This document shows, piece by piece, positions 11,880 to 23,267 of a stretch of DNA of 64,000 bases. Made by a program: the position numbers and the translations under genes. Numbering within the stretch: position 1 is the first letter of the stretch; each line of letters opens with the position of its first letter. This DNA is from Armillaria gallica (taxonomy: Eukaryota > Basidiomycota > Agaricomycetes > Agaricales > Physalacriaceae). The notes beneath the pieces were generated by a model that did not search any database, was not told the DNA's origin, and saw only the letters and a program-made list of their open reading frames with translations. Location of the stretch: assembly GCA_037576215.1 (NCBI GenBank), contig JBANDB010000003.1, positions 3,968,001-4,032,000 of the forward strand. The letters are read 5' to 3'.

Positions 11880-13288
11880 GTCAAGGGGGATATCTTTTGT
11901 AACCTCCATCCAGTCCTCACCGTGTGTGACTGCGACAGTAATATGTGGATTCTGATGGTTTGATCTCTCAGTCAAGCAGACAATTGTGATCAATGATCCT
12001 TACCAGGGTCAATAAATGCTCGTTTATTTTGGCCGACGGGTTCAACAACTGCAGAATTTCTTCCTTAGTAGACTTGAGCACTTTTGTAAGTTACATACCT
12101 CGGTGCTCCTGCCAGGTAGATTGACGAGTTATATGCTGTCTTTTAACGAGGATTTAAGGTCTTCGTTTGTCTAACGCGAGAAATTTGGTTAGCGAAAAGT
12201 ACTAACTCCAAAGATCATACTGACCAAGTAATCAGCCATGTCGAAATCGTCAACAGGACCCGTAGATGATAAGACCCCGGAGCTTGACGGTCCTGTAGTA
12301 TTACCTTGATATGATGAATAAGGACTTCGCGAATGAAAGGAGTGCGCAGCATCCGCCGAGGATCCACCGATGATCTTTAGCTGAACAGGACCTAGTACTT
12401 TCTGCATAAGGCTGTTTTCCCTTCGGACAGTAATGGTGAATCCTCACATGAATACGCATTGATTATCTTGCTGGGGCATAGGATCGGGATAGTCGGGGTA
12501 TATTCGAGTATCAGCGTCAATATAAGGCGTGCTCCAAGATGTCTGCAATGCAATCCTTCCGTCCATGACTGGTCCAATCGCAAATCTGACAGATATTGCA
12601 TGAGATTCGGACGGGCACGACGCTGCGGCGGTCATCCAGGATCTTGCCTTATCGCATCCAGTGACAAGATAGAGGGACCCTTTAGGAGCTTGTTGTGCTA
12701 GATGGTCTAAGCTGTTCATGTATATATACCACGAAAGAGCATTTTCGATGGCATATTGTTTAAAAAAGGGAACGATGCCTTGTGTCGTATCTGTTACCGC
12801 CGTCCGGCAGCATCAAGATAGTTGTTTCAGCTTTCGGGGTGCTGAATTCAAATCCACCTCCACCGGTGACAAACGGGCTGATAGTAGGTATCAAATCAGC
12901 GAATACTTACTTGAGAAAGGCAAAACATCGACGTACGTCATCTCCGCTGAACCTTCAACAGCGATTGTCATACATGAGCGCTTGTGATAGAAGAGCTTTT
13001 ACGATGAAAAGGTATTCTTCGTATGGCATGGCTTGATGAAATCCGAAGAGGTTGGAATTGAGGTGGGACATGACCTTGATTAACTGGATCGTCTGATTCC
13101 GCGCAGACATTGAACAGAAAGTCGAATCCGCCATCATCTGTCAGAATGCCAAGATCTCCAACAGATACACCCTTGTCGCGATATACATCTGGGAGGTTGT
13201 AATCAGACTCGGGGATCCATAGAGGATAACCATGGCCTCGTCGAAGGAGTAGTTTTGTGTAGATAGCGTGAGCTCGTGGGTCAGACAT
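11880..13288 (-). pseudogene. Mushroom-specific protein of unknown function (MSDPRAHAIYTK family), copy A
   Basis: The start is clear (MSDPRAHAIYTKLLLRRGHG) and the product follows copy C (23268-24853) closely. An 8-bp deletion after ITSAHV shifts the frame, and a TGA follows NQCVFM where copy C has Arg. The splice sites for the later exons are present (INEHLLTLVR region, THGEDWMEVTKD). At least two lesions make a full-length product impossible. The function of the family is unknown to me. Confidence 0.75.
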
Positions 13289-14368
13289 CAGAACAGGTCG
13301 ACCCGGTCTCGTTAGTCCTTCCTCGTGTCCATTTTTAATGGTTCAATGGCAGTCGAAGCGCCAGCCAATTTGGATGTGCGAAGAGATGAACAAGGAGGCT
13401 GTACAACAGCTGGCACATGAGCTTCACCACAGCTACGCTGTAAAGCTGTCAACATGTCGTTCTTATGAGGGTCTAACAACACTGGGCCACAGGATTTCTG
13501 GATAATTAGCGTTGGATCACTGTATGAGCCTTCGATAGATTGATTGCAGAACTAGTAGGTCAGCGAGAGACCAGCGCTAGAGGGAATCTCCTGACGATTC
13601 AGAAGTCGACGATAGAAAAACCGGGCCCGGAACTGAAATCAAATGTTCAGCGGAGTCCAACGCTGGGGTCGCGTTTATTTTCTTTTTGTGTATTTGTTTG
13701 TGTACGTTCAGTATGTTCTGGGATAGAAATTTGATTTTAGTAATCTCAAGCCTAAAATACAGAGGTGTCGAAAAACGTTAACCTTGTCCCACGCTCAACC
13801 CAAGCTGTCATTGAACAAGACAAGTTAAATCAAGAAAAAGCAAGAAAATCGTAGAAATAACACGCAGACTTCAATTTCTGGGCGTCATGCAGTGGAAAGA
13901 TATGAAGCCAGTGATTTATGAGTGCTGCAGCGTGTGGTACAGATGTAAAAGCATCCAAGAAGCGCAAGGTGAAGAGCGAGTTCCATGTTATCCGGGCCGA
14001 ACAGCCGGTCACCACTTCGTTCTTGCCATCATCGTCGCAGAAGACACAAGCGTGCCGTGTCTTTAGAGGCTCCCAACGAATCAAGCCGTCGCCGTGATTA
14101 TACCACAACTTGGACACCAATAGCTCGCCGCCTCATTTTCCGAGTCTCGGTAGCAGTGCACATCAAGTCGTCAATTTTAATACTGTAGCACGGAACCAGG
14201 AGAATTTGCGGGAACCTGTGGGCTGGACCAAACAGGATTAACAGCGGCCTTGTTCATTCCGAATCTACGTCATATACATCACAAGGGTTGATGATGATAA
14301 TCTGGATTGGTTACCCGCAACACGCCTCGTAATGGGCGAAGGCGCGGGATACATCACAAGGGACTACT
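13289..14368. repeat. Repeated spacer: unknown-gene upstream region and dehydratase 3' flank (copy A)
   Basis: This block recurs at 17232-18219 and 24872-25881, with shared landmarks such as gcgctagagggaatctcctg and gccgaacagccggtcacc. It holds no supportable gene. Its left part should contain the promoter of the MSDPRAHAIYTK-family gene and its right part the 3' end of the dehydratase unit. Confidence 0.65.
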
Positions 14369-14585
14369 TCAGTTTTCCTTCTCCTTCTCATGGGTAGCAG
14401 TGATCTCTTTACCTGGCGATGGGAACAGCACGCTATTCACCGGCAGCAGCTGTGCCTTGGGATTCGATTCTAATCCAAATCCAGGCTTATCCAGCACCGA
14501 CACCTGCAGCTTTCCTCCGTGCGGCACAGGCTCGTTCAAGAACAGGTCGCCGAACACTGGCTGCACTGATTTCCATCAGGTATAA
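14369..14585 (-). pseudogene. L-rhamnonate dehydratase-like, 3' fragment only
   Basis: Only the last 65 codons remain, from about MQPVFGDLFLNEPVPHGG to the stop (KEKEN). At about 14578 the similarity to the dehydratase stops abruptly and the sequence jumps to the zinc-finger 3' flank seen near 10205. A deletion has therefore removed the rest of this copy and joined the two neighbours. Confidence 0.8.
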
Positions 14586-14840
14586 GTGTAAGAAAATTCC
14601 CACCCAAGGGAGGTCCGCTTGAGACGGCGCTCATAGGATATTCCGTGGCTCAGTGTCAAACGACAGGCATCTTGATTTTATGCCATCGCGCTTTGAAGCT
14701 ATGTGTCCTTGTAAACAAGCTAGTGACCATTGCACCAGAGCCAGTGTTGACCGGCCAATACTGGTATTAAGCTCATGATTCGTAGTCCTGAAAAATATCG
14801 CACGGAAGAGGGAAAAGGAATGATCAAATCCTACTGCTTA
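14586..14840 (-). pseudogene. Decayed zinc-finger exons, unit B
   Basis: This is similar to 10480-10720: the same landmarks (gatattccgtggctcag, cgctttgaagctatgtgtcc) occur, but the finger codons are disrupted by substitutions and small gaps. No open protein remains. Confidence 0.5.
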
Positions 14841-14900
14841 ACTACTTATATACTACAGGTAATCAGTCATCAATGTGTTTGAGCATTCGCCTTTTCCCTG

Positions 14901-15400
14901 ATGTCTGTGTTCGCCACAGGCGGTGCCGTCCCCGACCCGCCACCCAAGGCCCGTCCTTCCAAGACCCTTGCACACTCTGCCCCTCCTTCACTCCTCAGAT
15001 GTCGGTTGAGGGCATCCATTCTGTCAAACATCTTTCCACAGGGTTCACATGAGAAGGGCCGGTTGTTGGAATGTAGCTTCTCGTGCCTCTTGCAATCATG
15101 TTGTTGTGCGAAGGCTCTACCGCACCCAGGTTTCTTCGTTATGAGAGCGTATATGGCCTAGACTGCGGTGAGCGGGTGATTTATACATAAGAAGAAACAA
15201 CTCACTCTTGAGATTGAAGCTTCTCGTGAAGGTACTTCCACAACCGGGGAATGGACACATAAATGTTGCATCCCGTTTTGCTTCGTTATGAGAGCGTGCA
15301 TTCACTTTTAGGACATCGTGCCTTGAAGAAGATAGTCTCTCAACGTTCTGCGACATCTCCGAGATCTGCTGATCATAATTATAAAAAACACTCAAGGATA
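14901..15400 (-). pseudogene. C2H2 zinc-finger factor, unit B (truncated)
   Basis: The first finger (FMCPFPGCGSTFTRSFNLKS) and its intron with a GT donor are intact. Then about 23 bp of finger 2 are missing relative to unit A, which shifts the frame (HNEETWVR, stop). The remaining finger-3 sequence lies out of frame. Upstream, an internal deletion joins YDQQISEMSQNVERL directly to the end of the Zn2Cys6 region. It is a pseudogene by these two deletions. Confidence 0.7.
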
Positions 15401-15412
15401 AAATCTCTTTGC

Positions 15413-15838
15413 CTACATCATTGGTGAGCACACTTGGATGTGGTTCAATGGTACACTCAAGCTGGTGGATGTTAGTACATACGGGAACTCAAACGAACTA
15501 TAAGAGGCACAACGTACATTTCTCCTTAAGCACCTATCACAGGTCGGCCGTTTGCCATCGCACTGTATCTTCCTATATAAAATGTTTACAAGGGCAAGGA
15601 TAACATATGCGAAACGCTTGCACCTTCTTCGACAGAAAGTACAAGCTGGAAAAACGGTTGTTTTTGTACGCTTTGACGTTGATCGTGAAACTTCCGATGA
15701 ATCTAACCCCGCCAGAGGCTGCAGACCATTCAACATGAGGGACTGCGCCGATCTGTTTTCTGAAAGATCTAAGACCATCGAAGCCAGTGTGAAGTCGCCG
15801 GGCCATTCGTCAGGCGGGAGATCTTTTGTAACCTCCAT
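15413..15838 (-). other. Zn2Cys6 (zinc binuclear cluster) exons, unit B
   Basis: With a 51-nt intron (gtgcaa...atatag) removed, the product reads ACTFCRRRKIQCDGKRPTCD followed by RCLRRNVRC. All six cysteines are present with C-x2-C-x6-C spacing, the Gal4-type DNA-binding motif of fungal regulators. It is preceded by a basic stretch (SKRTKT). Upstream the frame is continuous with the tail of the MSDPRAHAIYTK-family gene (WMEVTKDLPPDEWP). It could be a separate small gene starting at MLNGLQPLAGLD, or once part of a longer fusion. No regulator middle domain is attached, so it is probably a fragment. Confidence 0.5.
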
Positions 15839-15880
15839 CCAGTCCTCATCATGTGTGATTGCGACAGTAACATGTGGATG

Positions 15881-17231
15881 CTAATAGTTTGACCTCTCAA
15901 CCAAGCAGACAGTTGTAATCAATGATCCTTACCAGGGTCAATAATTGTTCGTTTATTTTGGCCGACGGGTTCAACAACTGCAATACTTACTCTTTAGTAG
16001 ACTTGAACGCATCTTGTAGGTGTTTGCAAGTTACATGCCTCGGTGCTCCTGCCAGGTAGATCAATGAGTCCTATGCTGTCTTGTAACAAGGATTTATAGT
16101 CTTCATTTGTCTAACGCGAGAGATTTAGTTTGCAAAATGTGCTAACTCCAAAGATCATACTGACCCAGTAATCAGCCATGTCGAGGTTGTCGACAGGACC
16201 CGTAGATGATAGGACTCTGGAGCTTGACGATCCTGTAGTATTACCTTGATATGAAGAATAAGGACTTCGCGAACGAAAGGAAGGCGCAGCATCTGCCGAA
16301 GATCCGCCGATGACCTTTAGCTGAACAGGACCCAGCATTTTCTGCATGAGGCTGTTTTCCCTGACAGTAATGGTGAATCCCCGCATGAATACGCACTGAT
16401 TATCTTGCTGGGGCATAGGGTCGGGATAGTCGGGGTATATTCGAGTATCAACGTCAATATAAGGCGTGCTCCAAGATGTCTGCAATGCAATCCTTCCCTC
16501 CATGATTGGCCCAATCGCAAATTTGACAGATATCGCATGCGATTCGGACGGGCACGACGCTGCGGCGGTCATCCAGGATCTTGCCTTGTCGCATCCGGTA
16601 ACAAGATATAGGGACCCATTAGGAGCCTCTCGTGCTAAATGGTCTAAGCTGTTCACGTATATATACCACGAAAGAGCATTTTCGGTGGCATATTGTTTAA
16701 AAAGTGAACGATGCATCGTATCGTACCTGCTACCGCCGTCTGGAAGCATCAAGATAGCAGCTTCAGCCTTCGAAGTGCTGAATTCAAATCCGCCTCCGCC
16801 GGTGACAAACGGGCTGAGAGTGGGTCTTTAATCAGCGAATGGCTACTTGAGAAAGGCAAAGCATTGACGCACGTCATCTCCGCTGAACCGTCAACAGCGA
16901 TTGTCGTCTTTGATACATGAGCGCTTGTGATAGAGGAATTTTTACGATGAAAAGGTATTTTTCGTATGGCATGGCTTGATGAAATCCGTAGAGGCTGGAA
17001 TTGAGGCGGGACATGACCCTGATTGACTGGATTGTCTGCTTCCGCGCATACGTTAAACAGAAAATCGAAGCCACCATCATCTGTCAGGATGCCAAGATCC
17101 CCAACAGATACACCCTTGTTGCGATAAACAGCTGGGAGGTTGTCGTCGGACTCGGGGATCCATAAAGGATAACCATGGCCTCTTCGAAGGAGTAGTTTCG
17201 TGTAGATGGCGTGCGCTCGTGGGTCGGACAT
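15881..17231 (-). pseudogene. Mushroom-specific protein of unknown function (MSDPRAHAIYTK family), copy B
   Basis: Exons 1 and 2 are fully open and close to copy C. Exon 1 runs from MSDPRAHAIYTK to SAEMT. Exon 2 contains PFVTGGGGFEFSTSKAEAA, NGSLYLVTGCDKARSW and QNQCVFMRGFTITVREN. Two lesions lie near the 3' end. The donor of the intron after PGRSTE is GC (gcatgt), where copies A and C have gtatgt. A TAG replaces the Gln codon after SNY (copy C has NYQHSHITV). A product lacking the last 80 or so residues could still be made. I call it a probable pseudogene. Confidence 0.7.
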
Positions 17232-18219
17232 CAGGATAGGTCGACTTTTGTTAGTCCTTCCTCATGCCCATTTTAAATGGTTGCGATGGCAGTGCACCCC
17301 GAAGGGTCATCTGAATGTGCGAAGAAAACAAGGAGGCTGTACGGTAGGCACACGAGCGTCACAGCTATAAAGTTTGTTGCCAACGCGTCGTTCCCATGGG
17401 GGTCTAACACATTGGGCGAGAGAATTCCAGTGGGTCCTTAAACAGTTAGTCTTGGATCACTTCATGAGCCTTTGATAGAATGACTGCATAACTAGTGAGT
17501 CAGCAAGAAACCAGCGCTAGAGGGAATCTCCTGGCGATGCAGAAGTCGAAGATAAACGAACAGGGCTTGGTAATACTGAGGTACCCATAGTACTTTTCGA
17601 CCAAACATTCAGCAGGGTCCATTGGGGTTACGTTTATTTTATTTCCGCGTACGCTCGGTATGCTAGGAGAGAATTTCGATTAGCAATTTCAAGCCTAGAA
17701 TGCAGACGTGTCGAAAAACCTTGATGCTGTTATTGAACAAGGCAAGAAAAATCGTAGAAATAGCACGCGGACTTCAATCTGTAGGCGGCATGCAGTGGAA
17801 ATATACAAAGCCACTGATTCAAAATTGTTGCGGCATGTGGTACAAATGTGAGAGCGTCCAGGAAGCGCAAGGTTACTTAAGTGCAAAGCTACCCGGCGGG
17901 CCGAACAGCCGGTCACCGCTTCGTTCTTGCCATCATCGTCGCAAAAGACACAAGCTTACCGTGTCTTTGAAGAGAAATTCTACGCCCAACGAAGCAAGCC
18001 GCTGCCGTGATTATACCCCAACCTGGACGTAAATAGCCCGCCGCCTCATTTTCCGAGTCTCGGTAGCAGTGCGCATCAAGTCACGTCGTCAACTTTGATA
18101 CTGTAGCACGCGTCCTTCGGAACTGGGAGAATTTGCGGAAACCTGTGGGCTAGACCAAACAAGATTGACAGCAGTCATGGGTATTCCGAGTTACGTCATA
18201 TACATCACAAGGGACTACT
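17232..18219. repeat. Repeated spacer between unknown gene and dehydratase, copy B
   Basis: This is the middle copy of the block also found at 13289-14368 and 24872-25881, with several small indels between copies. No gene is visible. Confidence 0.65.
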
Positions 18220-19570
18220 TCAGTTTTCCTTCTCCTTCTCAAGGGTAGCAGTGATCTCTTTACCCGGCGACGGGAACAGGACGCTATTCGCCGGCAGGAG
18301 CTGTGCTTTGGGATTCAATTCTAATCCAAATCCAGGCTTATCCAGCACCGACACCTGCAGTTTTCCTTCGTGCGGCACAGGCTCGTTCAAGAACAGGTCG
18401 CCGAACACTGGTTGCACTGTTTTACCATCAGGCGAGTTTGCTAGGTATTCCTGGAACGGGCAGTTCGGTTGCGAGACGACGAAATGGTAGCTATACGGGC
18501 CGCTGGCATGGGGCACAACAGGGATATCGTACGCCGCGGCCTGAGCAGCGATCTGACCAACTCAGTCATTCCTCCCACCCACATCACGTCAGGCTGGAGA
18601 ATGTCGATGTTGCGGCCCTCGATAAGTCTTCGGAATCCGTACTTGGTGTATTTGTGCTGGAATTTCGAGATCAGTAAGCAGACATTGGTAGCGAAGCGAA
18701 ATGGTTCATACCTCTCCTGTGGTAAACCGCAAACTTGAGCTGTGCGAAGCCATCAAAGTCATCAGGATGCAAGGCCTCCCACCAGTCGATGTTCAGATCA
18801 AGGCAGGCCGTTGCCAGCTCGATGGTGTACTGGACGTTCTGCGACATCCAACAATCGACCATGATAGGATAGTCAGGCCCGACGCTCTCTCTATGTTTCC
18901 TCAAAAACTCGATGTTCTTCTTCAACCCTGCATGCCCTTCATCAGGACCATATGGGAGTAGAACCTTGGAACCCCAGAATCCCATCTCCTTCGCAGCTGT
19001 CGGCTCTGGGCCAGTGATGTAAAACGATATCTCGTCTTTGATCGAACCACCAATCATCTTGTACAGGCTCGCCGCAAATCTTCCCGATCAAGTCCCATAT
19101 AGCGAGGTCGATGACGGATATGACGGCAATGGGGAGCCCCTTCCGTCCATAGAACATTGTCGAGCGGAACATTTGGTCCCAGAGGCGGTTCGTGTTTCTT
19201 GGGTCTGCGCCAATCAGGAAACGTTCGAGATGCTGGGAGACGATCCAGCAAGCGGGTGGAGCGCCGAACCCAGTGGCGAATCCAGTTGTGCCGTCGTTGG
19301 CTCCGATTTCGACGCAGAACGAGCCGAGGACGTTGATGCCCCAGGATACACGAGAGCTGCGATACTCCTCGTACTTGGACATGGGCGTGGCAATGGGATT
19401 ATCATTAAGCCTGAGTTATACAGGTTCATCAGCTCAAACTTCTTTGTACTCTCAGAGGAAGGACTGTACACACCAATGGCCACGGGCGACATGTAGTCAC
19501 CGCCGGAACCTACACCTATTACGAAAGTTCGGACGGCTTTGATTGTAGGGAACGTCTTGACGGAAGTCAT
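18220..19570 (-). pseudogene. L-rhamnonate dehydratase-like, copy B (three frameshifts)
   Basis: All three exons are recognisable, including exon 1 (MTSVKTFPTIKAVRTFVIGV). Lesions relative to copy C are: loss of four bases in the GGDYHNV codons; a 2-bp loss in KICGEPVY near 19071; a 21-bp deletion plus a 7-bp insertion near 18735; and a 1-bp loss in ELVKIAA near 18555. The intron-2 donor is a normal GT, and the His after the metal Glu is retained (GE then HKYTKYG). It is clearly inactive. Confidence 0.85.
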
Positions 19571-20165
19571 AGTGGGATGGGTACAAGATTATCACACAAA
19601 TGGACGCGCAATAATGTCTTTTTCTACGTTCTCTACGGTATAACGATACCCGGTCTGGATAATCGGCCCTGAAGTCCTCTGTACTATCTAGTGACTTCGT
19701 TTCTCAAACACCTTGGAAAAGGAGGACCCATGTGCTTCTATACAATTAAACCCAGGATAGGCTATCGGTGTTCTTTCCGAGGAAACGACTCCACCGCACC
19801 GCCATACCTCCTCCTGCAGAATAGGACCAGTGCCCGTCTTTTTGACGGATCAAACCTTGCTCGTCCCCAATGCACTGACCAGATATATATGTACTGCTGC
19901 TACAATAGAATATGTTAAACATCCCCTTCACAATGTCATGACCAAACAAGGGTTCGTGACTTCAATCAAACACGGCTACGTTACGGGGACTGAGATGTCT
20001 TTTCTACTCGTCATCACCGCCGCTGCCGCCCTCGTCTGACATAGTCTGTCTCGTAGACTTTCCTTCACCTGTTGCATGGTCAAAGGATCGGGGTTTATTA
20101 ACTAATTTTTAAGGTCACGATGCGACCAATCGAGGGCTAACTAGTAAGTACTGTCAAGGGCGGGT
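19571..20165. promoter_or_regulatory. Dehydratase upstream region, copy B
   Basis: This block lies directly upstream of copy B and is repeated upstream of the intact copy C (27255-27740). Shared runs include caaacaccttggaaaaggag and catgtgcttctatacaat. It should hold the promoter. No core element can be picked out with confidence. Confidence 0.5.
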
Positions 20166-22203
20166 TACCTTGCTGGAAAGCAAGGTCTACCCGACCCGAA
20201 ACTTCCTACCTATATTTTCTCCCAATTTCAAACATACTTTGTCTTTGTTTGTTCACCTCTTCCACTCTGCTCCATCCTCTCGCTGCTCGAAATCTGCCAA
20301 TATCAAATTCCACTTTTGAAATCTGTCGCTAATTCCACTTTGAAGCGCGTCCCCGGCCCACTCCTCGCTGAGACCACCTCCCCCGTCGCCCAACACCATG
20401 CATCAGTTTCGATAACATCACCCGGCTGCCCTGAGAGTTGATAAATTTGCCGTATGTCATGCAGTACATCAACCAAGAGCGTTCAGTCTGTGTACGATGA
20501 TGATCCTCTGACATACATGAGCGGACAATGGCTCGCATCGCCGGAGGAACCGCGAGCCTAAACGACCGACAAGGTACCCTGGTCTTTATATATCAGTTTC
20601 CGTGTTACCCTTCTAATACATCTCGTCCAGTTGTCTACGCTAGCCTAGTTCCGAATCATCAACTACCAGATGGAAAGGCGTCAGCTGCACGTCCCATTAC
20701 CCAGCACGACAGCTTCGTCTGGTCATTCCTTCTCGTTTACCGTCAATCGCCTTGAGTCCAGGATTCCCTTGAACACCAAGACACTCTCCTATCAGACCAG
20801 GCCTGCTTTGGTATCGACTCTGACTCTGATTCACTTGGACCCTCAGAACCCAAGAGGAGGTTCACTGTTTGATTGCGAATGGGATAACCTCCTCACATTT
20901 CAGCTAGCGTGCTTTGATACACGCTGGGAAATGCGGTGGGTGTCTACGGGTGGAGTGGTGGTGGGCAGAGTATGGAGGGGAAGGATCTTTGGTCAGGTAG
21001 ATGTTATCATTTCTAGTCAGTTTATCTCGCGACACTGATGTGACTATTTAGCGATACATGTGAAGCAATACTCGACCGTCTAATCTATGGTACTGTACTA
21101 TGCAATCTAAATGATCTTCTGTCAAAGTCTCTACATCATTGATATTAAGGAGGTCCCGTTTCTTGACTCCCCTCTCTCGAATGGCCTCTGAGCATATCTC
21201 GCGACGTCGCAGATTGCTCAAGGAGACCTTACTTCGATGGACTATGCGTAAATCGTCTGGACAACATCAATGTGTAAAATAGAGGCCACAGTGACTTGTA
21301 CTCTTGTGATCAATTGCGCTGCCCGACTGTGCATGTCAAACTCAGACTGTAAGGAAGCACCTACAGGTTACGGTGGATGAAGACATTCGGTCTCGACCTT
21401 CGAGTCATCGCAAAAGCTTGACGCTAAGTCGACGCCGCATTCCGTTTGGTTTGCGTGCTTGGGCTCCTAGCTGTTCTCTGAGCACCATGAGAGACTCCTG
21501 CGGCTGATGACAGTCCTCGAAACTGCTACTTAGTACTGCTATCCCATTGCAGTGCTTCTGCGCTACGATGAAGGAGGGTGGCCACAAAGCATCCACGCTA
21601 CCGCCTTCTCAGAGACTATTATATCTGTGTTCCGTTGCAATGCTACTGCACTACAACGAAGGAGGCACTATCGTAAGCACTTGATGCTGCAAGTCTCTCA
21701 GCTACGGGCCTACGGCTCGTAGCTCATTGTCTCGCTGGGATATGATTTATTTTGGATTTGTTTCAAAGTTATGTATGTTCACCTCTTTCCTTCTTTCTTT
21801 ATTTCTCACCTTCCCATTGCCAAGGCCAAAGTACTCACTAGGGAGCTTGACCACAGCGGCAGAGCGTGGGATAAGTTCAGTCCCATAGCAGTTTGACATC
21901 TTTCTATCCGCTCAGCTCACAGTGTAGATGGCTCTCTGTAGTATGAACGTCGTTACGTTTCTGTTAAGGAGCCATGACCAAGGCCACGACGACTAATAAA
22001 ACCATTCCTTCCTTCTAAATAATAAACAGTCAACTTGAAGAATGCGTGCATCTAAAGTACAACACCCTCTACCCTACCATAATAAGTATCCATCGATGGC
22101 CCATGAGAAAATATACGCCACTGCTACTTGAGTGTTGCATACGCACATCCGGCCAGCCAGCAGCCTCCTTCCAGCAAGGTCCCTGTCGCCGGCGCCGCGG
22201 CGG
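20166..22203. mobile_element. About 2-kb insertion with short inverted repeats near its ends
   Basis: The joined sequence aactagtaagtactgt.aagggcgggt/attaaag is continuous at 27715-27750 but split here, so about 2 kb has been inserted between 20165 and 22203. Near the two ends accttgctggaa (20167-20178) and its exact reverse complement (22169-22180) occur. No transposase is visible. One exon-like frame starts at 20454 (MSCSTSTKSVQSVYDDDPLT, 35 codons), possibly a captured host exon. Degenerate tandem copies lie at 21539-21580 and 21627-21668. It is probably a non-autonomous DNA element. Confidence 0.45.
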
Positions 22204-23236
22204 GCCCTTGTATTAAAGAGGAAGTATAATATTGTATGTTTGAAGGGCCACATGCAGTGGAACCTACTGGCTTTCTTTGACGTACGGTGTTGATCGCAAC
22301 ACGTGATATTTCTTCCTTGCTTGCCCAGACATAGTCAGCACGACGGTGGTGCTCCGTGCAGTCCTTGTGAGAATGGCAGTGATGACGGCACAGGGACACC
22401 TCTTGTGCATAATCTTCACGGCACCCCGAGTCTCTGTGAGGGCACAATAATCGCATCCCTCGGTGCCACATCAAATGATCTATGATGTCCGTTCAAATTA
22501 TGCAAAAGGAAAGATGAGAAATGAGAACGGCACCCTTAAAATTGTGCGAAGCTGTGTAAGTCTTCGTGCATCCGTCAAAAGTGCATTTGAATTTTTGTTC
22601 GCGTATCTTCTTCTCTGTGTTGATCTTCTTACGATGTTGACCAACGACAGAATGCTCCGGGAGACTTCGAAGATTGCGTTTTGCGTTCGCAGGAAGGGTA
22701 CATCGCTTCCCAGCCAGAGAATCCAGCCCTCCGCCTACATTTTGTTCCTCGTCAGGAAGACTAGATACGCTAGTGGTGGGACTGGGACTGAGCGCCACAC
22801 TTTCGGTTGCAGAGAGAGGTGAGAGCAGGCAAAGATGATCGAACTCCGCAGGAAGGTTTTGCAGGGTACTCGAAGTTGGTTGAGGATAGGTATAAGGTTG
22901 GATAATGGAGGAGCTGGCAGACGAGGGCTGTTCCGAAATATAAAGAGATTGGAAAGAATTTCCAGGCAAAGCGCTTCCTTGGAATTGTTCCGGAGAATAG
23001 GGCGGCAAAGAAGATGATGTGTCTCCTGGGGTGTGAACAGTGTTGGGAGACGCGGGAGAAAGCGAATTCGAAGGCGTTAAGTGGTAATTGTATCTATACG
23101 GGCTGGTACCTGAGTTAGAAAAAAAAATTACTATGGTATTCCATGTTAAAATTGTGAGTTCACCTACTGTCGTTGAATGACATTCCCACGTCGCCGACTG
23201 GGCTGGTGAGGTACTGGGAACGATCTGGGGCGATGC
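22124..23236 (-). CDS. C2H2 zinc-finger transcription factor, unit C (first exon missing)
   Basis: This is the paralogue of the complete gene at 27794-29028. Finger 1 is split by a 50-60-nt intron: FKCTFDGCTKTYTASHNFKD, then HLMWH. Finger 2 is RLLCPHRDSGCREDYAQ followed by H and H. The N-terminal half is Ser/Pro-rich (TSPYRYNYHLTPSNSLSP). The first exon of the paralogue (MNYTYGTPQIHISS) is not found here; the 3' end of the MSDPRAHAIYTK-family gene abuts it. A 32-bp insertion at 22278-22309 changes and lengthens the C-terminus. Its expression is doubtful unless it is read as an extension of the neighbour. Confidence 0.55.
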
Positions 23237-23267
23237 TGTGAGCAGTAGGACACCAGTCAACGAAACC

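Noticed and set aside
20454..20561. 35-codon frame starting MSCSTSTKSVQSVYDDDP
   Set aside because: It looks protein-like but could not be joined to any further exon; noted only within the insertion.
21700..21745. Small hairpin agctacg...cgtagct
   Set aside because: Arms of seven to eight bases occur often by chance in 64 kb, and there is no context for an RNA gene.
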